A stretch of 35,978 bases of DNA, from NCBI GenBank assembly GCA_005223145.1, contig NJBL01000019.1:1-35978 (forward strand). Direction: 5' to 3'. Positions 1-7,637 of this stretch are shown here, piece by piece. The number at the start of each line of letters is the position of its first letter. Positions within the stretch are counted from its first letter, which is position 1. The position numbers and the translations under genes are program-made. The notes under the pieces were generated by a model. The model saw only the letters and a list, made by a program, of their open reading frames with translations, was not told the DNA's origin and did not search any database. The DNA comes from a bacterium (candidate division B38) B3_B38 (GTDB taxonomy: Bacteria; Acidobacteriota; B3-B38; Guanabaribacteriales; B3-B38).

Positions 1-68
1 CTTGCATGTGATCCAATGTGGCAAGCCGCCTTTTTTTGGTCTTCAAGCAATCCTTCATCCCATTGCAT
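1..68 (-). CDS. N-terminus of a UvrD-like helicase, cut by the window edge
   Basis: This is a short open frame on the minus strand, missing from the ORF track because the window cuts it. It starts at an ATG (base 68) with a GAGGTGA ribosome-binding site about 9 bases upstream. The 22 visible codons include EDQKKAACHIGSHA. That resembles the stretch just before Walker A in UvrD/Rep-type helicases, where a Q-motif-like 'Q...A' segment is followed by 'lLAGPGTGKT'. The Walker A motif itself would lie outside the window. The frame is uninterrupted to base 1. It could be any protein with a similar start, so the family is an inference from very few residues. Confidence 0.45.
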   Translation of the reverse strand, partial: MQWDEGLLEDQKKAACHIGSHA

Positions 69-182
69 TAAATTTATCACCTCTTAGATAAATTTGGTAA
101 AGTCAATATCTAAAATAATTCAACGAATTCTTCTACGCCTCCAAATTGGGATTTTATAGGAGGGTATTTATTAACTTCTCTC
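69..182. other. AT-rich intergenic region with no gene seen
   Basis: AT-rich spacer between the edge helicase fragment and tRNA-Pro. It probably holds the promoter of the leftward helicase gene, but I could not pick a convincing -35/-10 pair. I see no ORF or clear hairpin terminator. Confidence 0.4.
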
Positions 183-259
<77 letters not shown>

Positions 260-358
260 ACACAGATTACAACCTTAATTTTTATCACAAATTAGGGGAA
301 TTTTCAACCGAAATCGCCCCTTTGCTTGCAGCTTGACTGTTCCTCGCCCCTCAGCCTT

Positions 359-949
359 TTACTTCCCGCTCCTGAGGAACTCCTTTATCTTCTGCAGGGC
401 TACACCCCGATGGCTCACCCGAGTCTTCTCCGTGGTGGTCAGTTCGGCGAAGCTCTTGTCCAGCGGGGGGTAGTAGAACAGGGCGTCGTATCCGAACCCC
501 CCTTCCCCCTTCAGTTCAGTGAGGATAATGCCCCGGCACCTTCCCTCCGCCACCTTGATTATCTTGCCTGCATCGGCTATCGTCATAACGCAGATGAAGG
601 CTGCCCCCCTCTCCTCCCAGGGTACGTCCTCCATCAGTTTCAGCAGCTTCTGATTCCTCTGCTGGCTAGTGCTCCCGAAGCGGGCGGAGAATACCCCCGG
701 TTTCCCTTTCAGATAGTCGACCTCCAGCCCGGAGTCCTCCGCCAGGGTGACCATCTGGTAATGCCGGTGATAAAACAGAGCTTTCCCGGTGGCGTTCCCC
801 CAATAGCCCTCCCCCCCTTCAAAAAACGGGGGAGCATCACCAAGCTCAAGGAGGCTCACCAGCTCAAGCTCCTCTCCTTGGAGGCCCTTTTTGAGTTCCT
901 TTATTTTTCCGGCGTTGCGGGTAGCCAGCAAAATCTTTCTCATTGACAT
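359..949 (-). CDS. rdgB: Non-canonical purine NTP pyrophosphatase (RdgB/HAM1)
   Basis: Hydrolyses dITP, XTP and ITP to the monophosphates and pyrophosphate, keeping deaminated purines out of DNA and RNA. The 196-aa length is normal. The family signatures are present: the N-terminal phosphate-binding segment LLATRNAGKIKEL (about residues 7-19), AEDSGLEVDYLKGKPGV in the middle, and GEGGFGYDALFYYPP followed by the SHRGVAL region near the C-terminus. The start is ATG at 949. It lies 73 bp downstream of rph in the same direction. An rph-rdgB pairing is common in bacteria, so the two are probably co-transcribed. Confidence 0.96.
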   Translation of the reverse strand: MSMRKILLATRNAGKIKELKKGLQGEELELVSLLELGDAPPFFEGGEGYWGNATGKALFYHRHYQMVTLAEDSGLEVDYLKGKPGVFSARFGSTSQQRNQKLLKLMEDVPWEERGAAFICVMTIADAGKIIKVAEGRCRGIILTELKGEGGFGYDALFYYPPLDKSFAELTTTEKTRVSHRGVALQKIKEFLRSGK

Positions 950-1022
950 CCACTTCAGTGAAAGGTTCGGGGGTTTGATAGCATCCGCTCCTCAGGAGGG
1001 ATAATCTCGGGAAGAGGTGGGG

Positions 1023-1751
1023 CTATCTTCCCAGGATGGGACCGAGCACCTCCTTTTGGGCAGCCACCAGCTCCTTGATCCCCCCGCGGGCTAAGGTTAT
1101 CATCTGCCTCAACTGGGTGAGGGTGAACAGCCCTGCTTCTGATGTCCCCTGGATTTCTACCAGTTTACCTCTGCCGGTCTGCGCCACATTCATATCGACC
1201 TCAGCAGCGGAGTCCTCCTGGTAAGTGAGGTCAAGGAGCATATTCCCGCCCACAATCCCCACGCTCACTGCCGCCACATAGTCCTTGACCGGTATGGAGG
1301 GGATGAGCCCTTCGTCGTAAAGCTTGTGCAGGGCTAGGACCAGAGCCACAAACCCGCCGGTCACCGAGGCAGTGCGTGTTCCCCCATCCGCCTGGATGAC
1401 ATCGCAGTCTATCCACAGGGTGATGGTTCCCAGCTTTTTGAGGTCGACCACCGCCCTCAACGAGCGCCCGATAATCCGTTGAATCTCCTGCGTTCTCCCC
1501 GAAGTTCGACCCCGGGTAGCCTCGCGAACCATCCTCACCCCGGTGGAGCGGGGCAGCATTCCATATTCTGCGGTAATCCAACCCTGTCCGCTGTTTTTCA
1601 GAAAAGCAGGGACACCCGCTTCCACGCTTGCCCCGCAGATGATGCGTGTATCCCCCAGCTCGATGAGCGCTGACCCTTCGGCATGCTTTAGATAGTGGGG
1701 GACAATGTTTACCGGACGAAGTTCGTCAGGCTTTCGTCCATCCCCTCGCAT
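1023..1751 (-). CDS. rph: Ribonuclease PH
   Basis: Phosphorolytic 3'-5' exoribonuclease that trims tRNA 3' ends. It is full length at 242 aa. It begins with the typical [14 protein letters not shown] and shows the family blocks [30 protein letters not shown] (phosphate/RNA-binding Arg region) and [33 protein letters not shown] lies in the C-terminal half. An AAGGA ribosome-binding site lies about 8 bases before the ATG at 1751. It is followed by rdgB and then tRNA-Pro, fitting tRNA maturation and nucleotide housekeeping. Confidence 0.97.
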   Translation of the reverse strand: MRGDGRKPDELRPVNIVPHYLKHAEGSALIELGDTRIICGASVEAGVPAFLKNSGQGWITAEYGMLPRSTGVRMVREATRGRTSGRTQEIQRIIGRSLRAVVDLKKLGTITLWIDCDVIQADGGTRTASVTGGFVALVLALHKLYDEGLIPSIPVKDYVAAVSVGIVGGNMLLDLTYQEDSAAEVDMNVAQTGRGKLVEIQGTSEAGLFTLTQLRQMITLARGGIKELVAAQKEVLGPILGR

Positions 1752-1866
1752 ATGACCGTCCTTTCCAAGAAGATATTTGCCTCCGGCGGTTAACTATAAA
1801 CCGAAGTATAACCGCATACCCAAAGATTATAATTCAACCGGGGGACAAGTGCAATAAGGAACTCCC

Positions 1867-2460
1867 TCATCTTTGAGCGATGAGAGAGAGGTCTTTGTTC
1901 AGGGGCTTCCGGAGGTCGAGGTGCCCGGCTAAGGTCTCAATCTCTTTCCCTTCGACCAGAATCTGCACCTTCTGAATGGAGGGGAAGTTTATGGTCAGGG
2001 TATCGACAATAGAGTAGATGGTCAGCATCTCCCCGGTGGTTCCTCCCCAGTGGTCGCTGATGAATTGGCGGGAGAAGTCGACATAGGCTATCCCCTGGCG
2101 CGTCAAAAACAGCTCTCTCAAGATGGTAGAAGGGGGAATGGTTGCCAGTAGGTAGCTTTTGGAGGGTCCTTTTATCAGCTCCACCACTACCTGTTTAGCC
2201 TGATCGGTTATGGAGGTGGTGTAGTAGATGCGCCTCTCTTCGTCGGCCAGCCAGTTTCCTTCGCTCGACTGGAAGAAGAGATAGACGGTCATCAGGTTAG
2301 CCTCCCTGTCGATGTAAGGGGTGGGGAGCTCTGCTGAGGGGGCCGGGGAAACTTTGGGCTGGGGAGGGGATTCTTTTTCAGGATAAAAGACAAAGTAGAT
2401 AAAGAGCCCTCCGGCGATGACCAGGAAGACAATCAGGAGGATTATATATTTGCCCTTCAT
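1867..2460 (-). CDS. GerMN-domain membrane-anchored protein
   Basis: A 197-aa protein with a short basic N-terminus and one hydrophobic helix (IILLIVFLVIAGGLFIYFVF, about residues 6-25). A Pro/Ser-rich linker follows, then a GerMN-type domain (about residues 50-185). Domain features are the 'VYLFFQSSEGNWLADEERRI' region, VVVELIKGPSKS, a FSRQF turn and IQKVQILVEG. GerMN domains occur in spore-germination lipoprotein GerM and in many non-sporulating bacteria next to cell-wall amidases. No lipobox Cys is seen, so it is probably anchored by the N-terminal helix and faces the periplasm. It lies 16 bp after the amidase stop, so the two probably act together at the wall. Confidence 0.85.
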   Translation of the reverse strand: MKGKYIILLIVFLVIAGGLFIYFVFYPEKESPPQPKVSPAPSAELPTPYIDREANLMTVYLFFQSSEGNWLADEERRIYYTTSITDQAKQVVVELIKGPSKSYLLATIPPSTILRELFLTRQGIAYVDFSRQFISDHWGGTTGEMLTIYSIVDTLTINFPSIQKVQILVEGKEIETLAGHLDLRKPLNKDLSLIAQR

Positions 2461-2476
2461 ATTTCTGGCTCAAAGG

Positions 2477-3730
2477 TTAATACTGGAGGGGGTAGTTCCC
2501 CGTCTTTCTTTCATAAAGCTGGATGAAGTTGCTTATGCTCCGGAACAGGGAGTAAGCTATCTTCTGCCGGTAAGATTCGGTTCGGAGCTCCCTCTCTTCG
2601 GAGGAGTTGGAGATGAAGCCGACTTCAATCAGTACTGCGGGCATAGCCGCCCCCATCAACACGGCAAAGGGGGCTTGCTTTATGCCACGGTTCTCAATAT
2701 TGAGCCGAAGGTTCAGCTCCTGCTGGATAATTTCTGCCAGTTGACTGCTCTCGTTCAGGTACTCTGCCTGCGCCATATCCCACAGGGTGAGCTGCAGGTC
2801 GCTGGCCAGAGTGGGGTCGCCAAGAACGATGGGGAAGTTCTCACGGGCTGCCAGCTGGCTCGATTCGTCATCGGTAGGCTCATAGCTCATAAAGAAGGTC
2901 TCCGCCCCCTTAACCCCCCTCTTCCTGGAAGCGTTAGTATGGATGCTGATGAAAAGGTCTCCTTTCACATTGTTGGCTTTGGCAGTTCGCTGCTCCAGGG
3001 GGAGGTTCTCGTCGGTCTCTCTGGTCAGTACCACATTCACATCAAGGTTGCTGGTCAAAAGCTGACGGAGCATTCGGGTAATATCCAGAACCACTTCTTT
3101 CTCCAGCAACCCCGTGCGACCTTTGGCCCCCACATCGTCTCCTCCGTGTCCGGGGTCGAGGACCACCGTCTGTATAGCGGGAGAGGGGTTAGGTATGGGA
3201 GGTGTTCGCTCCTGCTCGGCTGTTGAGGGATTAATTCGCTCGATGGTGGGATTGGTGGTAGGGAGCTGGCGATACAGGTCGATCACAATACGATTCGGCT
3301 TCTCCAGGTGAAAGGTATTATACGCTTTGAAATAGGACCCCAGGCTGATTACCAGCGTGCTGTTGGATGAGCCGACATAAAAGGTCAACTGGTTAACAAC
3401 CCCGTCGTCGAGAGTCTTTTTCTTCCATGGAGGGGAGACCCTCAGAGGGAAATAAACTACCAGTTGCCCGGCGTCTTCAAATATGCTGCAGGGGAGATAC
3501 TCCCCGCTTTCAACGACCAATCGGGTATATCCCTTATGGGAGAAAGCTCTGAAGTCTATCTTCTCCTCATTCTGATAGAGAAGAACCTCTCTGGGGTTAC
3601 CTACCGAGGATAAAAGGGGTGGGATTAAGGGATGCGAGGCACCATGGCTGGAATAAAGTATGCACAGAAAAAGGTATAATAAAAAAAGGGAGCCTGCCCT
3701 CAATAACCAGGCTCCGCTACGACCTTTCAA
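2477..3730 (-). CDS. N-acetylmuramoyl-L-alanine amidase (AMIN + Amidase_3)
   Basis: Zinc amidase that cuts the bond between MurNAc and the stem peptide. After a hydrophobic N-terminal segment (LLRAGSLFLLYLFLCILY) comes an AMIN-like domain (about residues 45-150) that would bind septal peptidoglycan. Amidase_3 follows at about 185-410 with LDPGHGGDDVGAKG, LLEKEVVLDITR, FISIHTNAS and VLIEVGFISN. These supply the His/Glu/His zinc ligands and the catalytic Glu, so it should be active. The ORF track starts at a TTG (3742) only one base from the tmRNA 3' end with no ribosome-binding site. I prefer the next TTG at 3730, which has GGAGAGG just upstream. An EnvC-like putative activator is encoded at 24.7-25.9 kb. 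Confidence 0.93.
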   Translation of the reverse strand: MKGRSGAWLLRAGSLFLLYLFLCILYSSHGASHPLIPPLLSSVGNPREVLLYQNEEKIDFRAFSHKGYTRLVVESGEYLPCSIFEDAGQLVVYFPLRVSPPWKKKTLDDGVVNQLTFYVGSSNSTLVISLGSYFKAYNTFHLEKPNRIVIDLYRQLPTTNPTIERINPSTAEQERTPPIPNPSPAIQTVVLDPGHGGDDVGAKGRTGLLEKEVVLDITRMLRQLLTSNLDVNVVLTRETDENLPLEQRTAKANNVKGDLFISIHTNASRKRGVKGAETFFMSYEPTDDESSQLAARENFPIVLGDPTLASDLQLTLWDMAQAEYLNESSQLAEIIQQELNLRLNIENRGIKQAPFAVLMGAAMPAVLIEVGFISNSSEERELRTESYRQKIAYSLFRSISNFIQLYERKTGNYPLQY

Positions 3731-3743
3731 TATCCTCTCCAAC

Positions 3744-4095
3744 TGGTGGAGGCGGCGGGAATCGAACCCGCGTCCGGGAATATTCAGTCAAGAGCTTCTA
3801 CATATTTAGCCTGTCTTTTATTTTCACACCCCTTAGCTCCGGCAGGCAGGATTTAAAGGATGTTAGCCTATGTTAATATTTCATCCGGCGACCATAGACT
3901 CATCGCCGAACTATCCTGCTTTACGGCGCTCACTCCCACCCCCGCAGGAAGGGGATGGGGGAACGTAGCTGCCTTTTACGCAGCTAATGCTAACTGAGTG
4001 TCAGCAGTTGTCTTAGTCCACTTGTTTAACGAGCTAGTGGAACTCGATATGCCGCTCCTGCCTTCAACTATCCCCGTCGAATCCTGTACGCCCCC
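3744..4095 (-). ncRNA. ssrA: Transfer-messenger RNA (tmRNA)
   Basis: On the minus strand the 5' end GGGGGCGTACAGGATTCGAC and the 3' end with T-loop GGGTTCGATTCCC (GTTCGATT context) plus CCTCCACCA are diagnostic of one-piece tmRNA. The acceptor stem pairs GGGGGCG with CGCCTCC (one G-U) and CCA is encoded. The length is 352 nt. The tag reading frame ends GCT GAC ACT CAG TTA GCA TTA GCT GCG TAA, giving a C-terminal ADTQLALAA with the ALAA degron. Pseudoknot-like GC hairpins follow. The partner SmpB is encoded at 34.6 kb. RNA polymerase probably reads through into the amidase gene, which starts within a few bases of the 3' end. Confidence 0.97.
3976..4005 (-). other. tmRNA tag-peptide frame (…ADTQLALAA, stop)
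   Basis: Ten codons including the stop: GCT GAC ACT CAG TTA GCA TTA GCT GCG TAA. The ALAA end is the usual proteolysis signal. The resume codon is most likely GCT. The frame stays open upstream (ACA ACT), so the exact start is uncertain. Confidence 0.75.
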
Positions 4096-4110
4096 ACATT
4101 GCTCATTTAT

Positions 4111-4139
4111 AATATAGCATAGCCCTCTCTCTTTGTCAA
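4111..4139 (-). promoter_or_regulatory. Promoter of ssrA
   Basis: On the minus strand TTGACA (4134-4139), a 17-base spacer and TATATT (4111-4116) lie about 15 bases upstream of the mature tmRNA 5' end. This is a near-consensus sigma-70 promoter, as expected for an abundant RNA. Confidence 0.85.
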
Positions 4140-4175
4140 GCTAAAAAGCTATATACAGAAGCAACCATAAACTTG

Positions 4176-4204
4176 TTGACATTAAAGGTATTTTGTATCA
4201 TAAT
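4176..4204 (+). promoter_or_regulatory. Promoter of the GAF-domain gene
   Basis: TTGACA (4176-4181), a 17-base spacer and CATAAT (4199-4204) lie about 95 bases before the ATG at 4298. It is divergent from the ssrA promoter 37 bases away. Confidence 0.8.
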
Positions 4205-4297
4205 TTGAAAGAGTTACATCATTTTTCAAGGTGGTCAGTTATGACAAGCATTTATTTAAGCTTTGGCGAAAGATAATATATCGAAGGGAGGCGAGGA

Positions 4298-5350
4298 ATG
4301 GAAAATCAGAACCTTGAGAAAACCCCTTCGGAGGCGAGGGAGGAATGGGAACAGAAGCTCGATTCCTTTCGCCAGGAATTATCCTCCCTCAAAAGCAGTA
4401 TCAGTGAGGGCTGGGAGAAGCTGGAAAATGAGCTGCGCAAACTGATAGAGGAGGTCCCTCGGCTCAAGCCAACACCTGCGGGGGTCTCCTGGGAGGAGCT
4501 GGAGAAGGTGATCGAGGAGATAGACAGAGGGAGTAAGCAATCGGAGATTCTGAATAGCCTCCTCCTGGGAGTGGGCAAATACTGCCAGCGGGTAGCCCTC
4601 TTTGTCATTTCCGGGCAGGAGGTCGTCGGCTGGTTAGCCAAAGGCTTCAGTGCTGAAGGCGTTCCCACAGGCAGAGCCAAGGTTACCCTTCCCCTGACCC
4701 AGAATAACATTTTAAACGAGGTCAATACCAGGCAATCCACCGTTATAGCCAAACCCGAAGACCAGCCGGAGAATGATCAGTTTCTGCAGAGATTAGGGGA
4801 AGCTCTCCCCAAGCAGATATTGGCTACTCCCCTGTTTGTAAGGGGAAAGGTTGCTGCCATAATCTATGCTGACCAGGGGGATTCCTTGGAAGAGATTACC
4901 ATGGTCCCCCTGGTAGAGATTATTAGTAAGGTCGCTGGCATGGCTATTGAGCTCCTCCCTCTCAGGCGGAAATTAGCCGAGGCTCCCCCGCCGCCCAAAC
5001 CACCTGAGGAAGCTAAAGAGGAAGTAGAGGAGGAAGAAAAGGAAGAGGTGGAAGTTGCTCCCTCCCCCGAGGCAATAACCGAAGAGGACCGGAAAATCCA
5101 TGAAGAAGCCCAAAGGTTTGCCCGGCTGCTGGTTTCAGAGATAAGACTCTACAATGAGGTTGAGGTCACTCTGGGGAGGAAGAACCAGGACATCTATCAG
5201 AGGCTAAAAGACGACATCGAGCGGAGCCGCGACGCCTACAATAAAAGATTCCCCACCCTGGCTTCTACGACCGACTACTTCCACGAGCAGCTGGTAAAAA
5301 TCTTAGCCGAGGGGGACGAGTCGGCTCTGGGGATACAGGAACAGGATTGA
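4298..5350 (+). CDS. GAF-like domain protein with acidic linker and C-terminal helical domain
   Basis: A 350-aa cytoplasmic protein. Residues 1-65 are a charged coiled coil. Residues about 70-225 look like a GAF-type sensor fold (alternating strands such as VALFVISGQEVVGWLAKGF and ATPLFVRGKVAAIIYADQGD). Residues 228-262 are a Pro/Glu-rich linker. Residues 265-345 form a helical domain containing EAQRFARLLVSEIRLYNE and 'RLKDDIERSRDAYNKRF'. That C-terminal block recurs in GAF and zinc-ribbon proteins of Acidobacteriota and Deltaproteobacteria as I remember them; its function is unknown to me. GGGAGGCGAGG precedes the ATG. No output domain is visible, so it may act through partners. Confidence 0.7.
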   Translation: MENQNLEKTPSEAREEWEQKLDSFRQELSSLKSSISEGWEKLENELRKLIEEVPRLKPTPAGVSWEELEKVIEEIDRGSKQSEILNSLLLGVGKYCQRVALFVISGQEVVGWLAKGFSAEGVPTGRAKVTLPLTQNNILNEVNTRQSTVIAKPEDQPENDQFLQRLGEALPKQILATPLFVRGKVAAIIYADQGDSLEEITMVPLVEIISKVAGMAIELLPLRRKLAEAPPPPKPPEEAKEEVEEEEKEEVEVAPSPEAITEEDRKIHEEAQRFARLLVSEIRLYNEVEVTLGRKNQDIYQRLKDDIERSRDAYNKRFPTLASTTDYFHEQLVKILAEGDESALGIQEQD

Positions 5351-5379
5351 CCTTCTTCCCTATGAGAGAAGGTCCCCCA

Positions 5380-5634
5380 ATGAAAGGGATAATAAGAGGG
5401 GTGGGGGTATTTCTTCTTATCGCTTCTATCATCGCCCTGCTTTTGCTCTACTATTGCCTGAGCAGGATTAAAAGAGGAGAAGAGCAAGAAAGAGTTCCCC
5501 TTCTGGGCAATGGAAGAAATAAACTATGGGAAATCCCTTCTCAATGGGCAGGCAATCATATAGGGTCTATTTCAGATAATTCCCCAGGGAAATTAAGCTT
5601 TTACGGACTGCCTTTTCATTGTGAGCCTCAATAG
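5380..5634 (+). CDS. Possible small single-pass membrane protein
   Basis: An 84-aa frame from an ATG at 5380 with AGAAGG about 8 bases upstream. The ORF track starts it at a TTG overlapping the previous stop, which I think less likely. One strong membrane helix (VGVFLLIASIIALLLLYYCL) follows a short basic start and a positively charged flank (SRIKRG). I do not recognise the tail. The last 68 bases overlap the 3' end of the convergent TIM-barrel gene, so the C-terminal part may be fortuitous. It is spaced as the second gene of the GAF operon. A real gene is plausible but unproven. Confidence 0.4.
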   Translation: MKGIIRGVGVFLLIASIIALLLLYYCLSRIKRGEEQERVPLLGNGRNKLWEIPSQWAGNHIGSISDNSPGKLSFYGLPFHCEPQ

Positions 5635-6361
5635 TTAGCAAAGGGGACGATTCAGACCTCCGCAGCAGCCCAAAAAGCTCACCAAAGGGGAAATTTCCCT
5701 CCCCCAGGGCGAGATGTTCATCCAGCTTTCCATGGTTATCGTGGAGGTGCACCTCCATTAAGAAAGGGCGGAACATCTCTATCCATCGTGACAGCGGGCG
5801 CTTGGCGAAAACATTGTAGTGTCCGGTGTCAAAACAAAGCCCGAATCTGGGCGAGCCGATGCTGGAGACCAGTTGCAGGAGGTTATCGGGCGCGAACTCA
5901 AAGACATTCTCCAATGCCAGCGGTACCCCAACTCCCTCGCTGGACTTTAGTATCTGCTTCCAGGTGTCTAAGCTGTTGGTGAACCACTGCTCGACAATCC
6001 CCTGAAAGCGCCACGGGTCAAAGCCCGGATGAAAGACGACCAGCTCGGGTTTTAGCCTATCTGCAAGCTCAATAGTCTGGATAAATCGGTGGAAGGTCAC
6101 CTCTCTTATCTTAGAGTCGGCGCTCCCGGGGGAGAGGTTCTGGTAAGGACCATGGATGGTGCATTTGAGCCTCCCCTCCCTTAGCACGGAGACCACTGTG
6201 TCAAGTTCTTCTTGCCGCAATTGGTCCAGGTTATCTCCGTCAAAAAAGATTTCAAGGTTGACCCGCTCCTTCTTCACCTGGGGGAGATACCTGGAGAACT
6301 CTGAATAGGGGATATGGACAAAAACCTCTCCCGCCATCGGATTTCTATCTACATCTTCCAT
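5567..6361 (-). CDS. Sugar phosphate isomerase/epimerase (AP endonuclease family 2 TIM barrel)
   Basis: A 264-aa xylose-isomerase-like TIM barrel. Strand-end motifs are IHGPYQNLSPGS, VVFHPGFDP, LALENVFE, GLCFDTGHYNVF, EVHLHDNHGKLDEH and LLTIEAHN. They supply the Glu/Asp/His/Glu metal ligands typical of the IolE/endonuclease IV superfamily, so it should be catalytically competent. The substrate is not evident. DNA endonuclease IV is less likely because the protein is short and lacks that family's DNA-recognition loops. The start at 6361 has no obvious ribosome-binding site. A later ATG near 6337 (MAGEVFVHIPYSEF) is possible. It diverges from the TonB-domain gene. Confidence 0.85.
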   Translation of the reverse strand: MEDVDRNPMAGEVFVHIPYSEFSRYLPQVKKERVNLEIFFDGDNLDQLRQEELDTVVSVLREGRLKCTIHGPYQNLSPGSADSKIREVTFHRFIQTIELADRLKPELVVFHPGFDPWRFQGIVEQWFTNSLDTWKQILKSSEGVGVPLALENVFEFAPDNLLQLVSSIGSPRFGLCFDTGHYNVFAKRPLSRWIEMFRPFLMEVHLHDNHGKLDEHLALGEGNFPFGELFGLLRRSESSPLLTIEAHNEKAVRKSLISLGNYLK

Positions 6362-6416
6362 ACACTTTTATTATATCCACCAGCTCACCTCCTGTACAGG
6401 GTAAGGTTACCACCGT

Positions 6417-6445
6417 TTGACTGACACATCAAACTGTGGTAAAAT
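6417..6445 (+). promoter_or_regulatory. Promoter of the TonB-domain gene
   Basis: TTGACT (6417-6422), a 17-base spacer and TAAAAT (6440-6445), 28 bases before the ATG at 6474. Confidence 0.8.
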
Positions 6446-6473
6446 TACAATAAATTATTGAGAAAGGATAAAA

Positions 6474-7637
6474 ATGCCCGAGGATAAGAAACCATCCAGC
6501 ATGCCCGATATACCCGTTGACAGATACCGCCCTACCGGTCAGCTCCCCCCTGAGGAGAGGGAGAAGAAGTCCCCTTACAGACCCCTGCTCATAGGGTTGG
6601 TGGTCATCTTCTGCATCACCATTGTCCTGGTCTTCTTGCAGCCTTTCTCATGGAAAGACCTTGGGCAAGGTATCCGCCACCTACCGGGAAGGATTGCTGC
6701 TCTGTTTACCTCGACCGAGGAAGAAGGCGCCCTTTCTCCCTCAGACCAACCTCAAGTGGAAGTCTCCGACATTAAAGCTGAACAATCTACCGAAGAGTCA
6801 AAAGAAGAAACCCCAGTTTTACCACAGATGACGGACGAGGAGAGGTATCGGCTCCAGATAGAAGAGCTTCAGGAGGAGCTGGTGGGTCTGCGGGATGAGA
6901 GGGAGAAACTCCAGCAGGAGCTCAAAAACAAAGAGAGGGAGCTGAACAGGGTGGACAGAGAGCTGAAAGAGGAGCAGAGAAAAAGGGGTGAGGCAGAAAA
7001 GAAAACCGCCCGAATAGAGGCGGAGTTTCAGACGGTCACCTCCTCCTACGAGGCGAAGATGGAAGCGCTGGAAGAGCAAGCCCGGAAAGACAAAGAGACT
7101 TACGAAGAAAAAATAACTGAGCTGCGGAACAGGCTGGATGAAGTGGAGAAGGAGATGGCCGAAACCCTCAGGCTCTACGATTCCCGCTCTCAAAAGGAGG
7201 CAGATGCGGTTGCCGACATTCTGAGGCAAGCGCAGGAGAACAGGCGAAGAAGGGAGAAGGCGGAAGCCGACCTCTCGGCTGCTCAAAGGGAGATAACCCG
7301 GTTAAAAGAGCAACTGGTAGAGGCACAGCGGGTCCGCGAGGGTGACCTCGTCCCCCTCGATGAGGAGGTCATCAAACCGGAGGTCATAGAATCCACCTCG
7401 CCCCGCTACCCACTTCAGGCTCGTCGTCGGGGAATTCAAGGGGTGGTGAGGATCAATGCCCTCATCTCAGAGAACGGCGATGTCCTTCGGGCAACAGTGG
7501 TCAATCCCTCCCCTGAGACCGAGATGCTGGAGGAAGCCGCCCTGGAGGCGGTGAAGCAGTGGAAGTTCGCCCCCGCCATCAAGGACGGGCAGAAGGTCAA
7601 GGTGTGGATGGTTATCCCGGTGAGATTTAAATCTTAG
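6474..7637 (+). CDS. TonB C-terminal domain protein with long coiled coil
   Basis: A 387-aa inner-membrane protein of TonB-like layout. It has a Pro-rich cytoplasmic N-terminus (1-37), a membrane helix LLIGLVVIFCITIVLVFLQPF (about 38-58) and an acidic linker. A highly charged coiled coil runs from about 112-295. A TonB_C fold occupies about 300-387 (TSPRYPLQARRRGIQGVVRI, AALEAVKQWKFAPA, VWMVIPVRF). TonB C-domains contact outer-membrane receptors or transmit PMF energy. The coiled coil replaces the usual Pro-rich spanner, so a structural or linker role across the periplasm is also possible. No exbBD is seen nearby. Its 3' end overlaps the convergent Dna2-like gene by 11 bp. Confidence 0.88.
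   Translation: MPEDKKPSSMPDIPVDRYRPTGQLPPEEREKKSPYRPLLIGLVVIFCITIVLVFLQPFSWKDLGQGIRHLPGRIAALFTSTEEEGALSPSDQPQVEVSDIKAEQSTEESKEETPVLPQMTDEERYRLQIEELQEELVGLRDEREKLQQELKNKERELNRVDRELKEEQRKRGEAEKKTARIEAEFQTVTSSYEAKMEALEEQARKDKETYEEKITELRNRLDEVEKEMAETLRLYDSRSQKEADAVADILRQAQENRRRREKAEADLSAAQREITRLKEQLVEAQRVREGDLVPLDEEVIKPEVIESTSPRYPLQARRRGIQGVVRINALISENGDVLRATVVNPSPETEMLEEAALEAVKQWKFAPAIKDGQKVKVWMVIPVRFKS

Noticed and set aside
326-946. Long plus-strand ORF opposite rdgB
   Set aside because: Antisense shadow. The minus frame carries all RdgB motifs, while this frame is Pro/Leu-rich without any domain.
2417-3226. 269-aa plus-strand ORF opposite the amidase and GerMN genes
   Set aside because: It spans two recognisable minus-strand genes and has no coherent motifs.
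4263-4445. Plus ORF overlapping the start of the GAF gene
   Set aside because: Different frame, no ribosome-binding site and Arg-rich nonsense composition. The 4298 ATG has a strong Shine-Dalgarno.
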